A stretch of DNA of 64,000 nt from Plecoglossus altivelis. Taxonomy: Eukaryota > Chordata > Actinopteri > Osmeriformes > Plecoglossidae. The translations under genes and the position numbers were made by a program. Position 1 is the stretch's first letter, and each line of letters opens with the position of its first letter. The DNA is taken from assembly GCA_036571765.1 (NCBI GenBank), contig BROE01000009.1, forward strand, positions 6,738,652 through 6,802,651. The letters are read 5' to 3'. Below, piece after piece: positions 47,831 to 60,204 of this stretch. Below the pieces are notes generated by a model. It ran no database searches. It was not told the origin of the DNA and was given only the letters and a program-made list of their open reading frames with translations.

Positions 47831-48564
47831 TCAGACTACATGAGTAGAAAAAATATAATAACCAGTGGAAAAAAACATCCTTAAGCCCTAACCCCAATAC
47901 TGACGTGAAGGTACTGATTATGAAGGAATTTACATATAAAAAACAAAACCTAGTAATGGTTCAGGACATCTGGGAAAGGCCCACAGCTCGAAAAACATCT
48001 AGGGAAGTAATGAGGGGCAACAGAGGAGAGAGCGAGAGAGAAAGAAAGAGAAAGACAGATAGAGAAGAGAGAGGGAGAAGAGGAAAGAGGAAAGGAGAGT
48101 GAGAAGATAAAAAATGAAAGAAATCGAGTAAGGCGCAGAGAAAACCCGAGAGAGAAGGAGCAAAAGAAAGAGGAGAGAAGAGAGTAGCCGGCGCAAAGAG
48201 AGGATGACGCAGCAATTCATCACGGAAATCCCACAATCAGGCTTCCTGTCTGGAGTGAGCGCAACAGCATCACCAGCCAGCTCACCAAACAGACCCCAAT
48301 TCTGCTCCCCAACAAGCTCAAAGGATGCTTACAAAAACAAGCAAGCTCGTCTCCATTGACAGCAGGGGATTTTATTGAGGGCCCCTGTGGAGTGCTGTGC
48401 CTCATCTGCCCTGTCTCAGCTAACAGCCAGGCATTCCTGGGGCCTGCCTCTGCTACTGGGACTACTGCGCTGTCTGTTATCACCTCTGTGGGTGAGCGGT
48501 GTCAGTTTCTACTGCCTGCCTCTCTCTCTCTCTTTCTCAGGTCAACAGCCATGAATCAGGTTAG

Positions 48565-48632
48565 ATGAAGACAGGGAGGGAGGGAGGGAGGGAGGGAGAG
48601 AGGGAGGGAGGGAAGGAAGGAGGGAGGGATAA
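48565..48632. repeat. (GGGA)n microsatellite
   Basis: GGGAGGGAGGGA repeats with AAGG interruptions in slc25a21 intron 1. They could form G-quadruplexes on the + strand. Confidence 0.92.
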
Positions 48633-50999
48633 TGAGACAGGAGGGATGATTAATCCTGCTCTCTTTTTTTCTCGAGAACTACACAGTGGAGAGAAAGAGT
48701 TAGAGAGAGGCCACTCACAGTACGTCATCAGAAAAACGGCAGATGATGTCAGTCACATTTAGATCCACTATCCTCCATCTTTTTTTTTTCAATTTTCGCT
48801 CTCAGTTCACAGATAGCATCAGATAGTTATTTCCATCTCTGTGTTTTTGGCTGGTTGTTCTTGACAAGATGTTCTTGTCAGGTTGTTCTAGCTATTACTG
48901 CTGGTGAATTGTCCAGGGTTGTGACAGTGTTGTGTTGTCACAACAGCCTGACAATAACAGCCAGCCAGAGATCCACAGGACAATAGAGAGAGCAGGTAAG
49001 ATAAAGAAAGTGAAAGAGAATGAGGGGAGAAGAGAGAACAGAGTGACAAAAAACTGAGACAGAAGGAGAAAGGGGCGAAGAAAGAAGAGTTGGAGAGGTT
49101 GGACAGTTCTCATTCTATGTCACCATGACCACCTCTCTTCTTTCGCTGAACAGACGCATGGCCATTCTGAAACCTCATTCCATAGAATGCAAATGCTCAA
49201 GCCAACCACACGGAAGCGTATGAGAAAAAGAAAAGGAGAGAAGAGAATAAAAGGAGGAGAGAAAGAGAAAATAAACAAATGCAAAACCTGGTGTAACTGA
49301 TGTTTGAGAGGAAGTGCAGTGTGTCATCCTATCCTGTTCCACCCACTGACTTTTAAACAAATTCCTTAACTACAGCAGGACACCTGTCAGGAGAAAACCT
49401 ATCAATCTCTGCTAGATAAACATGAACACTTTCTACCAAGCTTTGAACGAAACAGAGATGTAGCCTCCCCTATGCTAAACCCTGTATGCAAACTGAACTG
49501 ACTTCAGACTGTAAATTGTCTGGAACGTTCTATGGCAGTCCCCCTGATCTCCAGAACCCAACAGTCCTCTATAGGTAACTAAAGAGAGTCACTCCAAGCA
49601 AACCCCAGCTTCCTGCAGCTGATGCTCTGTTTCACGGTCAGCTCAAGCTTTCGTCATTACAGAATCCATCTGTGATATTCCTTCATCGTAGAGTTTCACA
49701 ACTAAGATGAAACCAAATGTGATTGATTCACTGTTCCACGCCTGTAAATGAGGTTAGGCGTGTCAAATCCTGAAAATTCATGTTTGGGAGCTTTTGATTT
49801 TCCAGTGTTCAGTAATCCTCCTGGTTGTAGCTGTGTGAGCACACCTACGTATGGTCTTGGGTTGAGAGCCCCCACCCCATCTAAATTGAGAACAACAACA
49901 GTTGCTAGCACCAGAAAGTCAACATTTAACGGTCCAGCCTTTCGACAAACACCTCAAGCTCAGAGCAGACTATCCAACCTGGCTAGAATTCCCCTCTGTG
50001 AATGTCCTGTTGTGGGAGGGACAGACTCCTTTTGTTGACAAAGCCACGGGGAAACAAAGTGATTCATCAGAAGACGGGAATCAACAATGCAAAGCCTACG
50101 TTCACGGCAATGAAACTAGATCTAACAAGCAGGTTTGAGCAGCTAACTGCAACCCTCACATTTACATCCAGGAAGAAGGTTCCAATCCTACCACCCGCAG
50201 TGCCCATCCCTTTACATCAACAGTGTCAATATCAAATGGCAGTTGCACAACCATTTCTATTGGTAATACTGTACTATGTGCAAATAAGGCTTCCAAGGAA
50301 ATATCCTTAAATAGATTTCTATCGAAGGCACGATGGGAGGTACATTTATGACATAGGATGTCTGTTCTGTTGGTAGGCATTCTGTGGCAAATAATATGTT
50401 GGTAGGACTTTTATTTAGTATGTGAAGATAAGGCCTTCCAATGTATGTATGTAAGGAGCTTCTGGAAGTAGGACTTATTGAAGTAGACTTTTAGAGCATT
50501 TCTTGGCTGTAAGCGGAAGTCTCAAAATAACTTGTTTGTAAACAAACTTTGGATATAAAAACTGATTCTTTCTCTGGAAGGTTTTCAATTCATCACAAAA
50601 TAAAACACACGTTCATGTACGCATATGTATCCATACATACACACCCATGCACCAACCCAAGGCCTAATGCCACATACATCGTTCTGTGTTCTTCTCCCCT
50701 GTTGTCTTCCCACCCCCATCGTTCAACCCATCCACCAATGGCAAACAAGGATTCACCCTCCTTATCCAATCAGCCAACAGAACAGAACTGTGTCAGTACT
50801 GTCCCCTAGTGGACAGTCAGGAGAGGGAGATGGACGCAGTAGAGTGTGCTGGAGACAGGAAGGGAGGACAGATAACATGCTAGTGAGAATGGAGACAGGA
50901 AAGAGCAGAAACTCAAAATGTCATTTTATGGTCTTCTGGTTAACTACAATCTTGAGTGATGCAAGGTAACATATGAACAGTTGTAACGCGAACTCACAC

Positions 51000-51420
51000 T
51001 ATCCCAAGTGTCCCTCACCTGTCTCACCTGTCCCTAAAGTCCCTCACCTGTTTCATCTATCGCTAATGTCAATCACCTGTCTTACCTAAACTAAGTGTCC
51101 GTCACCCATCTCACCCATCTCCAGTGTCCCTCACCGGTCCTTAATCTCCCTCACCTGTCTCACCTATCCCTAATGTTCCTCATCTGTCTCACCTATCACT
51201 GTTGTCTCTTGCCTGTCTCTCCTATCTCTAATGTCACACACCTGTCTCACCTATCCCTAATGTCCCTCACCCATCCCCAGTGTCCCTCACTGGTCCCTAA
51301 TGTCCATATTGCCCCTCACGTGTCTCACCTATCCCTAATGTCCCTCACCTGTCTTACTTATCCCAGGTGTCATCTCACCTGTCTCTCCTATCCCTAATGT
51401 CCCTCACCTGTCTCTCTCAG
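51000..51420. repeat. Minisatellite, about 30-bp unit (CCCTCACCTGTCTCACC type)
   Basis: Around fourteen imperfect units built from TCCCTCACCTGTCTCACC and TATCCCTAATG. The unit contains CACCTG E-box cores, so the array holds many repeated E-boxes; whether that matters is unknown. Confidence 0.9.
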
Positions 51421-52484
51421 CTGTCTCCTCTTTACGGTGTCTACAGCCTCACCTGTCTACTGATACAGATGTCCATATCCTATGACAGGAAAGACAGCAT
51501 GTGGCTGGGAACCCTGGGCTACAGTTACGTTGATGGCCAAAATTTTGAAGCACTAGAGCTCTACAGCGCTCCATCTGTGGCTGTAAGCTAGATGCATGCA
51601 AATAAGGCACACGGCAGCTCCAACTGACATTCCTGGAGAGTGATACAATCTCTCCATCCAGGCAGCATCCATGGAAGTACTGGACTGCCTGGGCCCAGCA
51701 TAACAGTGGAAGGAAGGGTAGGGCGGTCTGTGTGCTCTGCCTTGGGTGTGGTGAGAAGGAGGGGGTGGAGGAGGAGTCCAGGGGGGCACAGGGGCAGTGG
51801 TCTGGGGCTGTAGGGGTGAACAGTCTCGACTCCTATTTCTCTCCCTCCTCACTACTCGCTTCTCTCTGCTCTTTACTACCCTCCTCCCTGCTCTCTCGTT
51901 CTGTCATTAGTGCGAGAGTGAGTTGCAGGAAGCCATTACTGAAGTGCAAACTCAGTCAGCCATTACAGTCTAAATCCAGTCCCAACATGTCTCAGCAGCC
52001 TGCAGACCAGCTCCCACAGAGACGCAGCAGCATGGGATGCTGCAGCATGATGGGCCTCTGACTTAGACGCAACACGCCATGGAAGGCCACATGAGTGAGT
52101 GGGAGGCGGGGGGGGGGCAGGGGGGACAGGGACATAGCGTGTGAGACAGAGTGCAACAGTGTGCCAGGACAAAAGATAGAGGATGCAAAACTGAGAGAGA
52201 GTGTATGTAAAAGTGGATTTTCCTGTGGACTGCTCGGGCAACATTGCATTACCTGAACATTCATGACAATAAAGCATATTGAACTGAATTTAAAGTGAGA
52301 GCTACACACAGTAAGAGATAGAAAGATTCTGAGCCAGTGTGTGAGAGACAAAGAGAGAGAGAGAGACACACAGTGTGAGTATGACAGAAACAGAGAAAGC
52401 GAGAGAAACAGTGAGACATGGAGAGGGAACTCTCCATTTATAGCATCCCAAAGCACATGACTCCACTCCACATGCTCGCTGGTT

Positions 52485-52610
52485 AGTGCCTGATGAGATC
52501 CAGTGATTATGTTACATACACCGGCGGTTTAATGCAATAATTACGCAATCAGCGGTCTGGCTTTGTGTTGCCCGTGTGATTTATGGACTTTATGGGGATG
52601 AGGGTAGTGA
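52485..52610. promoter_or_regulatory. Candidate regulatory island with C/EBP-like and Hox/Cdx-like motifs
   Basis: TTAATGCAATAATTACGCAA (52529-52548) holds a consensus-like TTACGCAA C/EBP half. Two TTTATGG motifs follow at 52580-52586 and 52589-52595, nine bases apart. The block is unique and lies between a GA tract and a pyrimidine-rich tract. The enhancer call rests on motifs only. Confidence 0.35.
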
Positions 52611-53084
52611 CTTGGTGTCCTAGGTGGGGGGGAGGTGCACTGTGTGACATGGCATGTCTAAGGCCTGGTGCCCTGGTATGTACCTCAAGGACAGGTCTCT
52701 CTGGATGTGTTCTCCTCCTCTCTCTTTCACTGTATTGGCAGTTGGTCTTCTGCATACCACAAGAGACACGCACTCCCTCTGTTTCTCCCCACCACCTTTT
52801 CTCTTTTTCCTTCTTTCTTTCTCTGCATCTCACTCACTCCATCTCTCAGTATGTCTGTCACTCTATCTCTCAGATTTTTTCTCAGTTAACTAAAGGTCCA
52901 TGTAGATGAAAACATACCAGCAAAAAAGAAAAATAATCATGGAAAAACATTTGAACTACAGTGTGTATCTTGCCTCTAAGAGAATCACCAAACACACCTT
53001 TATGTGGTGGTTAATGATATTCATCCCCACGTAAGCAAGCTGTCTCCCTGCTGCTGTGATTGAAGGGTCCAGATAGCTGTGTTG

Positions 53085-53230
53085 GAAAGCCTCCAACCAA
53101 ACCACGCACGGACACTCTGATCTCCTTCATCCGGCAATTTGTCAGAAAATCTGAAATAACTCAAAACACTCCGGGATTTAATTGCGCCAGGATTGCTCCC
53201 ATCGGGAAAGTGACCTTGTCTAAGACTCAC
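53085..53230. promoter_or_regulatory. Candidate regulatory island, intron 1
   Basis: Repeat-free block with GGGATTTAATTGCGCC (from 53172) and GGATTGCTCCCATC, between repeats. Function is inferred and weak. Confidence 0.22.
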
Positions 53231-53339
53231 ACACCAGTCAGCCCATTTCCAAAAGGATGGTGGAGGTCTGGGTGAGGGCTTGTCTGTGAGGGACAAGAGT
53301 CTGGTGACTGTGTTGGGTTAGCAGTGGTTCTCTCAGGTA

Positions 53340-53530
53340 GTTGACTGCGTGTGTGTTATGTGCGTGTGGGTGTGAATGCATGTGTATGTATGCAAATGTT
53401 TGGGAGTATGTATGTGTATGGGTGAATGTGTGTGTGTGAATCTTAGCAAATATGTGTGAGTGAGTGAATGTGTGTGTGTGTGCGTATGTGTGCAAGTAAA
53501 AGTGTTCGTGTGTGTGTGTGTGTGACAGTT
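53340..53530. repeat. TG-rich repeat
   Basis: Imperfect TGTGTG with TATGTGTGAA interruptions; purer TG runs also at 53665-53690 and 53956-53980. Confidence 0.9.
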
Positions 53531-54344
53531 GGTTCTAGCTGTGTGGGTACTGCAGCTTTGCTATGACAGATGCTGGCGATGAACTCTTGACACTAACTCA
53601 ACCAGTTTATGTTCAACATGTGTGTCTGTCGCTGTCTCTGGGGCCCACAAGCTTCCTCTCGTGGATGTCTGTGTGTGTGTGTGTGCGCGTGCATGTACAG
53701 CGTGCATGACGATACCCTATTTGTATGAGTGTGTGTCTGCATGTGACTATGTAGTATGTGTTTGTGCGAGTGTAGAGATTAGGGCAACTGCAGGAGCGAT
53801 CTGGGAGGTTGTTTGTAATGACACACCAGGGACACATCATTAGGTTGATGTCCATCACAGTACCATCAGGAGAGTCCAGATTTACAGCCACCCTGCCTGC
53901 CTGCTAGCCTGCCCTCCATCCAAAACAAACACACTGAAAACACCCCCTCACCCACGTGTGTGTGTGTGTGTGTGTGTGTAGTATGCGTCTGTATTTGTCC
54001 CACTAATGGCTTGTCACAACATTGTATTTCTACACTAAATTTAATGTGTTGACTGTATGAATGACTTTATTATGATTATGGCGCTTCTTGAGAGAGTTTT
54101 TCTGAGATTCATGAAGACTTTTATCATATTTTGTTGTACTGTATGCATGTGTGTGTATGTATCTACCTTGTGGTACTTGCACTCCAAATATGACCTGTTG
54201 GTGGATTTTTACTATTATGATCACTCTTTCGGAAGCTTATTTGAGATGGGGGAGAGGACAAAGACTTCTCAAGCACACTAATTTCTGTTTCTTTCTTGTG
54301 TACGGGTAGGACAGAATCATCCCTTGATAATATTCTCCATGCCA

Positions 54345-55450
54345 CCCCCACTCTCCCTTACCCCACTCTCCCTAGCCCCCTCTCTCCCTAACACCACTCT
54401 CTCTAACCCCCACTCTCCCTAACCCCCCACTCTCCCTAACCCCCCTCTCTCCCTAAACCCCCCACTTTCTCCAACGTCCACTCTCCCTAACCCTGCTCTC
54501 CCCTCTCTCCCTAACCCCAATTTTCCCTAACCTCACTTTCCCTAACCCTGCTCTCCCCCCCCCTCTCTCCACCCCCAACCGTCTCTTAAACCGCGTCCCA
54601 CTCTTTTAAACCCTCCACTCTGGGGCTCCTTAACCCCCTTCTACCTCCTCTCTACTTCACCCGTGACACGCTCTTTAACGCCTCTCCACTCTCACAAGAG
54701 TCTCCCCAAAGCAGCAAGCCGAGAATAGGACAGAACCAACCGTGTCACCCCCAAACACAACAATGATTAATCCCACCTCCGCAAATTATAAGCCACCTGT
54801 ACAAAAGGCCTCGTACTGCTTTCTACATCACTGTCTCTTGTTCTCAGTCTCCCAGACAGAGACGCCCCCTAACCCCACCACCTCCAACCCCCTCCCCTCC
54901 CGAACATCCACCTTCCGCCCCAACATCCACCTGCACCCCCTCAGCATTCCATACAGAGCAAGCCCTCCCCTCTCTCCCTAAACCCCCCACTTTCTCCAAC
55001 GTCCACTCTCCCTAACCCTGCTCTCCCCTCTCTCCCTAACCCCAATTTTCCCTAACCTCACTTTCCCTAACCCTGCTCTCCCCCACCCCTCTCTCCCCAA
55101 CCCCCTACTCTCCCTAAACCCCCCACTCTTTCTAACCCCCACTCTCCCTAACCCGCTACTCTCCATGCCCCTCCACTCTCCCTAACCCTCCACTCTCCAA
55201 GAGCTCCCCAAGAGGCAAGCGAGATAGACAGAACAAGGTGTCACCCCCAAACACAACAATGATTAATCACACCCTGCAAATTATAAGCACCTGTACAAAA
55301 GGCCTGTACTGCTTTCTCATACTGTCTCTGTGTTCTCAGTCTCCCAGACAGAACGCCCCCTAACCCCACCACCTCCAACCCCCCTCCCCTACATCCACCT
55401 TCCGCCTCCCAACATCCACCCTGACCCCCCTCACATTCATACAGAGGAAG
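54345..55450. repeat. CCCTAACCCCACTCT array and roughly 500-bp duplicated block
   Basis: CCCTAACCCCACTCTC-type units dominate. A larger block starting TTTCTCCAACGTCCACTCTC (about 54466 and 54991) occurs twice. Each copy leads, some 300 bp later, to shared non-repetitive sequence beginning AACACAACAATGATTAAT (about 54754 and 55250). Offsets are about 525 at the start and about 496 further on. In the unique part the copies differ mainly by one- to few-base indels. Confidence 0.88.
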
Positions 55451-55800
55451 CCCTCCTAAGAAATGACTGGAAACACGCTACATTATGTGTTGAGTTAAGA
55501 GCTTTTAAGGAGCCCCTTTTGTCACACATTTGTCGCACAGAAACAATAACGTGGAGCGAAATGCTTTTTGATGGAACAGAAAAACCCACTGTACACAACC
55601 TCCACGAGCACTGGAATTTATTCAAATGTAATCTGTTTCAACGGAAAAAGTATGATCTTGTTTTATTCATATCCCAGCGTAGAACGGGCGGGCAAACTGT
55701 AGACCTCTGTCTAAAATCACCTGAATTCATTATGCTAACGAGCGTGCGGTGCTGATAGGCGTGTAGACTGATGGGAGGAAATGTGAGATTGATTAATGTG
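55450..55800. promoter_or_regulatory. Candidate regulatory island after the duplicated block
   Basis: About 350 bp of balanced-composition unique sequence in a repeat desert, with TTGTTTTATTCATATCCC and GATTGATTAATG motifs. Part lies in a 141-codon open frame (55330-55755) without a recognised domain or start context, so I favour non-coding. A conserved enhancer is possible. Confidence 0.28.
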
Positions 55801-57315
55801 GGCAAAATTGAGCAGTGCAGACCGCTCCCCAGACCCTGCTAAAGGAGTCGCCAGCCATCAAGATCAAACTGCCTCCCTCTCTCCCTTTACCTCTCTCATG
55901 CTCTCTGTCCCTCTACCTCTCTCACGCTCTCTCTCCCTCTACCTCTCTCATGCTCTCTCCCTTTACTTCTCCATCTCTGCTTTTTCTACCTCTCTCATAC
56001 TCTCTTTCCCTCTATCTCTCTCATGCTCTCTCTCCCTCTCTCACACTCTTTCTCCCTCTCTCACGCTCTCTCCCTTTACTTCTCCCTCTCTGCTACCTCT
56101 CCTCCTCTCTACCCTCACTCTCATGCTGTCTATGCCTCTCACGCTCCCGCCCTCTCTCTCCCTCTCTGAGAGTAGAGTCAGGCAGTGTGTGTGTGGGCAT
56201 GCCTATGAGGGCAGGGGTAGCGTGCGACAGGGCAGGGCCACTTGTGTCTGTATGTCTGTCTGGGATCACCGCCTCTGCTCCAACCTCACCAGGCTAAACC
56301 ACATCACACACACACTGCCTGGAGACCGTCTCCCTGGGAGACCGGCCATCTCAGGGAGACCCTAGCAACTGTCTGGGACCTGAGAGCTGCAGCTACACCT
56401 TAGCCTCTCCAACTACACATGAAGGAAGGAGAGGAGGAAGGGGAAGAGGGGGAAAGGATGGGGGCTGGGAAAGGGAGAGAGGTAAACAGGAAGAGAGAGA
56501 AGTAAAAGCTGGAGAAGGAGAGGGGGAGTGATTAATATAAAGAGGCATTGGGCAGAGGTGGAGAGAGGGAAAGTAGAAACATGAAAGAAAGGAGGATAGA
56601 TGCAGTGAGAGTGAAAGTAAGCAGGCAAGACGTGCAGAGAGAGAGAAATGGAGAAAGAGAGAGGGTGATATGCGGAGAGGAGGAAGAGGAGAGCGTGTGG
56701 AGAGAGGAGCCAAAGGGAGCGGGGAGGGGGTGGGCAGAGTAGCCCAGTTGGCCCCCAGGTACCTGCCTGTATGGTCCCCTCTCTCCAAATGTTTACTTTG
56801 GACCAGACTGGCGGCCAACTGGTTGCAATTGACCCTCTACTGGGACGAGTTAGAGAGTGAACATGAGACTGCTCCTTCTGGGAAAAAGACGGAGAAAAGC
56901 CACACACGTACACACTCTCTCCCCCTCTTCCAATCGCCCTCCCCCTTTCCCCACTCCCTTTCTCTACACACATACACACTCTCTACCCCTCTCCCTTCCC
57001 CTTTCCTCTCTACCTCCCCTCTACATACATCAGTGTACACAAAGAGGAAGCTATACGCATGAACAAACAGCTTTGAAGAACCCTTCCACAAACACACACA
57101 GACTGGGCTGGAAAAGATCATACACCTCCATGGCAACCTAAGGATGTTGCTGGAAACGTAGAACAATAACTATACAAAGTACATGCTAGATCCGAGAACA
57201 TTCTAAAGGTTTCTTCTAAATTTGACAGAAAGGTTCTGATCTGAGCTGGTATGAAGCTATCTAACTCACCTGTCACAGGCGCTGTAGTTTATACATCAAG
57301 GCTGGTGCCATGAAG

Positions 57316-58556
57316 GGCTCTGGTCCAGTAGACTGGGGCTGCTTGAGGTCTAGGTCTAGTATGGGCAACTTGAGGTCTAGGTCCAGTGAGGGCTGCGTGT
57401 GGTCTGGGTCCAGTAGACTGTGGCTGCTTGTGGTCTGGGTCCAGTAGACTGTGGCTGCTTGTAGTCTGGATCCAGTAGACTGGGGATGCTTGTGGTCTGG
57501 GTCCAGCAGACTAGGGCTGCTTGTGGTCTGGGTTCAGTAGACAGGGGCTGCTTGTGGTTAGGCCCCAGTAGACTGGGGCTGCTTGTGGTCTGAGTCCAGT
57601 AGACTGGGCTGCTTGTGGTCTGGGTCCAGTAAGGGCTGCTTGTGGTCTGGGTCCAGTAGACTGGGGCTGCTTGTGGTCTGGGTCCAGTAGATTGTGGCTG
57701 CTTGTAGTCTGGATCCAGTGGACTGGAGATGCTTGTGGTCTGGGTCCAGCAGACTGGGGCTGCTTGTGGTCTGGATCCAGTAGACTGGGGCTGCTTGTGG
57801 TCTGGGTCCAGCAGACTGGGGCTGCTTGTGGTCTGGATCCAGCAGACTGGGGCTGCTTGTGGTCAGGCTCCAGTAGACTGGGGCTGCTTGTGGTCTGAGT
57901 CCAGTAGACTGGGCTGCTTGTGGCCTAGGTCCAGTAAGGGCTGCTTGTGGTCTGGGTCCGGTAAACTGTGGCTGCTTGTAGTCTGGATCCAGTAGACTGG
58001 GGATGCTTGTGGTCTGGGTCCAGCAGACTGGGACTGCTTGTGGTCTGGGTCCAGCAGACTGGGGCTGCTTGTGGCTTGGGTTCAGTAGACTGGGGCTGCT
58101 TGTGGTCTAGGTCCAGCAAGGGCTGCTTGTGGTCTGGGTTCAGTAAACTGGTGCTGCTTGTGGTCTGGGTTCAGTATAATGGGGTTGCTTGTCATCTAGG
58201 TCCAGTAAGGGCTGCTTGTGGTCTGGGTCCAGTAAGGGCTGCTTGAAGTCTGGGTTCAGTAAACTGGTGCTGCTTGTGGTCTGGGTTCAGTATAATGGGG
58301 TTGCTTGTGGTCTGGGTCCAGTAGACCAGGGCTGCTTGTGGTCTGGGTCCAGTATAATAGGGCTGCTTGTGTTCTGGGTCCAGTAGACCAGGCTGCTTGT
58401 GGTTTGCTCCGGTAAGGGCTGTTTGTGGTCTGGGTTCAGTAAACTGGGGCAGCTTGTGGTCAGGGTCCAGTAGACTGGGGTTGCTGTGGTCAGGGTCCAG
58501 TAAACTGGGGTTACTGTGGTCTGGGTCCAGTAGACTGGGGCTGCTTGAAGTCCTAT
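57316..58556. repeat. 1.2-kb minisatellite, about 31-bp unit (GGGGCTGCTTGTGGTCTGGG)
   Basis: About 40 imperfect copies of a unit containing GCTGCTTGTGGTCTGGGTCC and AGTAGACTGG. Most copies are about 31 bp, with shorter variants. Because 31 is not a multiple of three, each copy shifts frame, yet long parts lack stops in two overlapping frames, giving chance frames such as 57671-57898 and 57729-57995. No promoter, splice or domain evidence supports a protein. Confidence 0.95.
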
Positions 58557-58889
58557 GTGATACTTTAATACCTTAACAAGCAGCACGCTGGTACCTAATA
58601 CCACACACTTCAACACTTAGACTGCCCCGTAATACATCGTCCTAACATATACTCCTACAGACCTCCCTTCTAACCTCCCCCCCCTTCCTCCTCCAGCAGG
58701 GTGGGGAGAGAGCAGGGTGGCCTGGACTAACCTGGCCTGGTCCTGTAGTTTTAGTAGAAGCTACTAGTTGTGCTGTAGCAATCCTGTAAGCCTCACATAA
58801 CATAGGCTGGGACTATAAGTCCTTCTGGAGGTGAACACCTTGCTGGGGTTCCATCTAATGCAGTCTGGGATTTATAATGGGTTCCGTGT

Positions 58890-59060
58890 TCCACTTAGAG
58901 TCCCCCTGACACACATGCTCATACACACGCGCTCACACACTTACACACACACTCAATGGAATATCGATGACAGAATGCGCTTATGATGAAAAATGTCCTG
59001 GAAAATGTAAATAAGGGAGCAGACTGAATGTAATGAGTACTACCTATAAGTGAGTGAGTA
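58890..59060. other. CA patch followed by unique sequence
   Basis: CA-rich repeat (58920-58955), then unique AT-rich sequence (TGGAATATCGATGACAG, AAAATGTAAATAAGGG) to about 59045. No gene seen. Confidence 0.5.
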
Positions 59061-59494
59061 ATTGTGTGTGTTTATGTGGGTGTGCTGCATGCACACACAC
59101 GCACTTGTGGGAGTGCAGCAGAGTTTCAGAGGAAACAGACGTCTACCACCTAGGGGCTTGATGTCAGCGACACACCTATACGATACTTAGTGGATGTTGT
59201 CCCATGAATAACAGACTGAAAACAAACAGAACAGGTCCCCTGATAGAAGAACCTACCTGAACTACAGCTACACTATCAGAATACACAGGAAGAGAGGGAG
59301 GGAGAGGAGAGTGGGAATGAAGGGAAAGGAGGGGAGTTTAAAAAGGAAGGAGGAAGTTGGCATTTGACTCTAGGGCAGTCATCAGTCACAATTGTCACTC
59401 AATGGACAAACACAGATGACTGAATTATAACTACGGATGTTTGCGCCCTGCTTAAATCAAACAGGCTGAGAGGGACCAACTCGTCACTTAGGGG

Positions 59495-59675
59495 ATGGCC
59501 TAAGTCTGCCTGGGTCTGGATGGTCTGCCTGGGTCTGCTTGAGTTTATCTGGGTCTGAATGGGTCTTGATGGGTTTGTCTGTCTGCCTGGGTCTGAACTG
59601 TTCTTTCTGGGCTGTCTAAGGCTGGATGGGTCTGTCTGGATCTGGATGGGTCTGTCTGGATGGGTCTGTATAAGG
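59495..59675. repeat. Degenerate GTCTGCCTGGGTCTG repeat
   Basis: Imperfect units of GTCTGCCTGGGTCTGGATGG, about 22 bp, on the + strand. Confidence 0.85.
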
Positions 59676-60148
59676 AAAGTGCAGCTGATTGACAGTCTAA
59701 ACTGTTGTTTACTCTGGTAAGTAGAGGTCAATAGGAGTTTGTGATCTTAAATTTTGACACAGAGACTTTGGGGAAGTTGACTGTCTGTTTGTTCATACGT
59801 GCGGTATTATTGTGTGGTTTGAGTTATGTGTGTGTGAGTGGGGTGTGTGCGGTGTGAATGGTGTATGTGTGTGTCAAGTGGTGTGTCTGTGTGTGGTGTG
59901 AATGGTATGTGTGTTTGGGCTATGAGACAAGTGTAATGAGTATGTGAGAGAGTGGCCAAAAGAGAAAGGCGCAGAGTGGGCTAGATGTATTCCTTCCTCT
60001 GTGGGAGTGTGCGTGTGTGGGGTGAGTGTGTGTGTGAGAGTTTATGTGTGTGTGTTGCTGTGAGCTAGTCTACAGGAAGTGTATTAACACAGACCTCAGT
60101 TTACTCTCCAGACCACACAGTGTCCCTATGGGACAGGGCACAGGCTAG

Positions 60149-60149
<1 letters not shown>

Positions 60150-60204
<55 letters not shown>

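Noticed and set aside
55330..55755. 141-codon frame as a gene
   Set aside because: It starts in pyrimidine-rich repeat and has no recognised domain or splice context; kept only as a possible regulatory island.
57671..58246. Trp/Gly/Leu-rich frames as a repeat protein
   Set aside because: The roughly 31-bp unit shifts frame at every copy, so the peptide has no stable period. A chance result of a unit low in stop codons.
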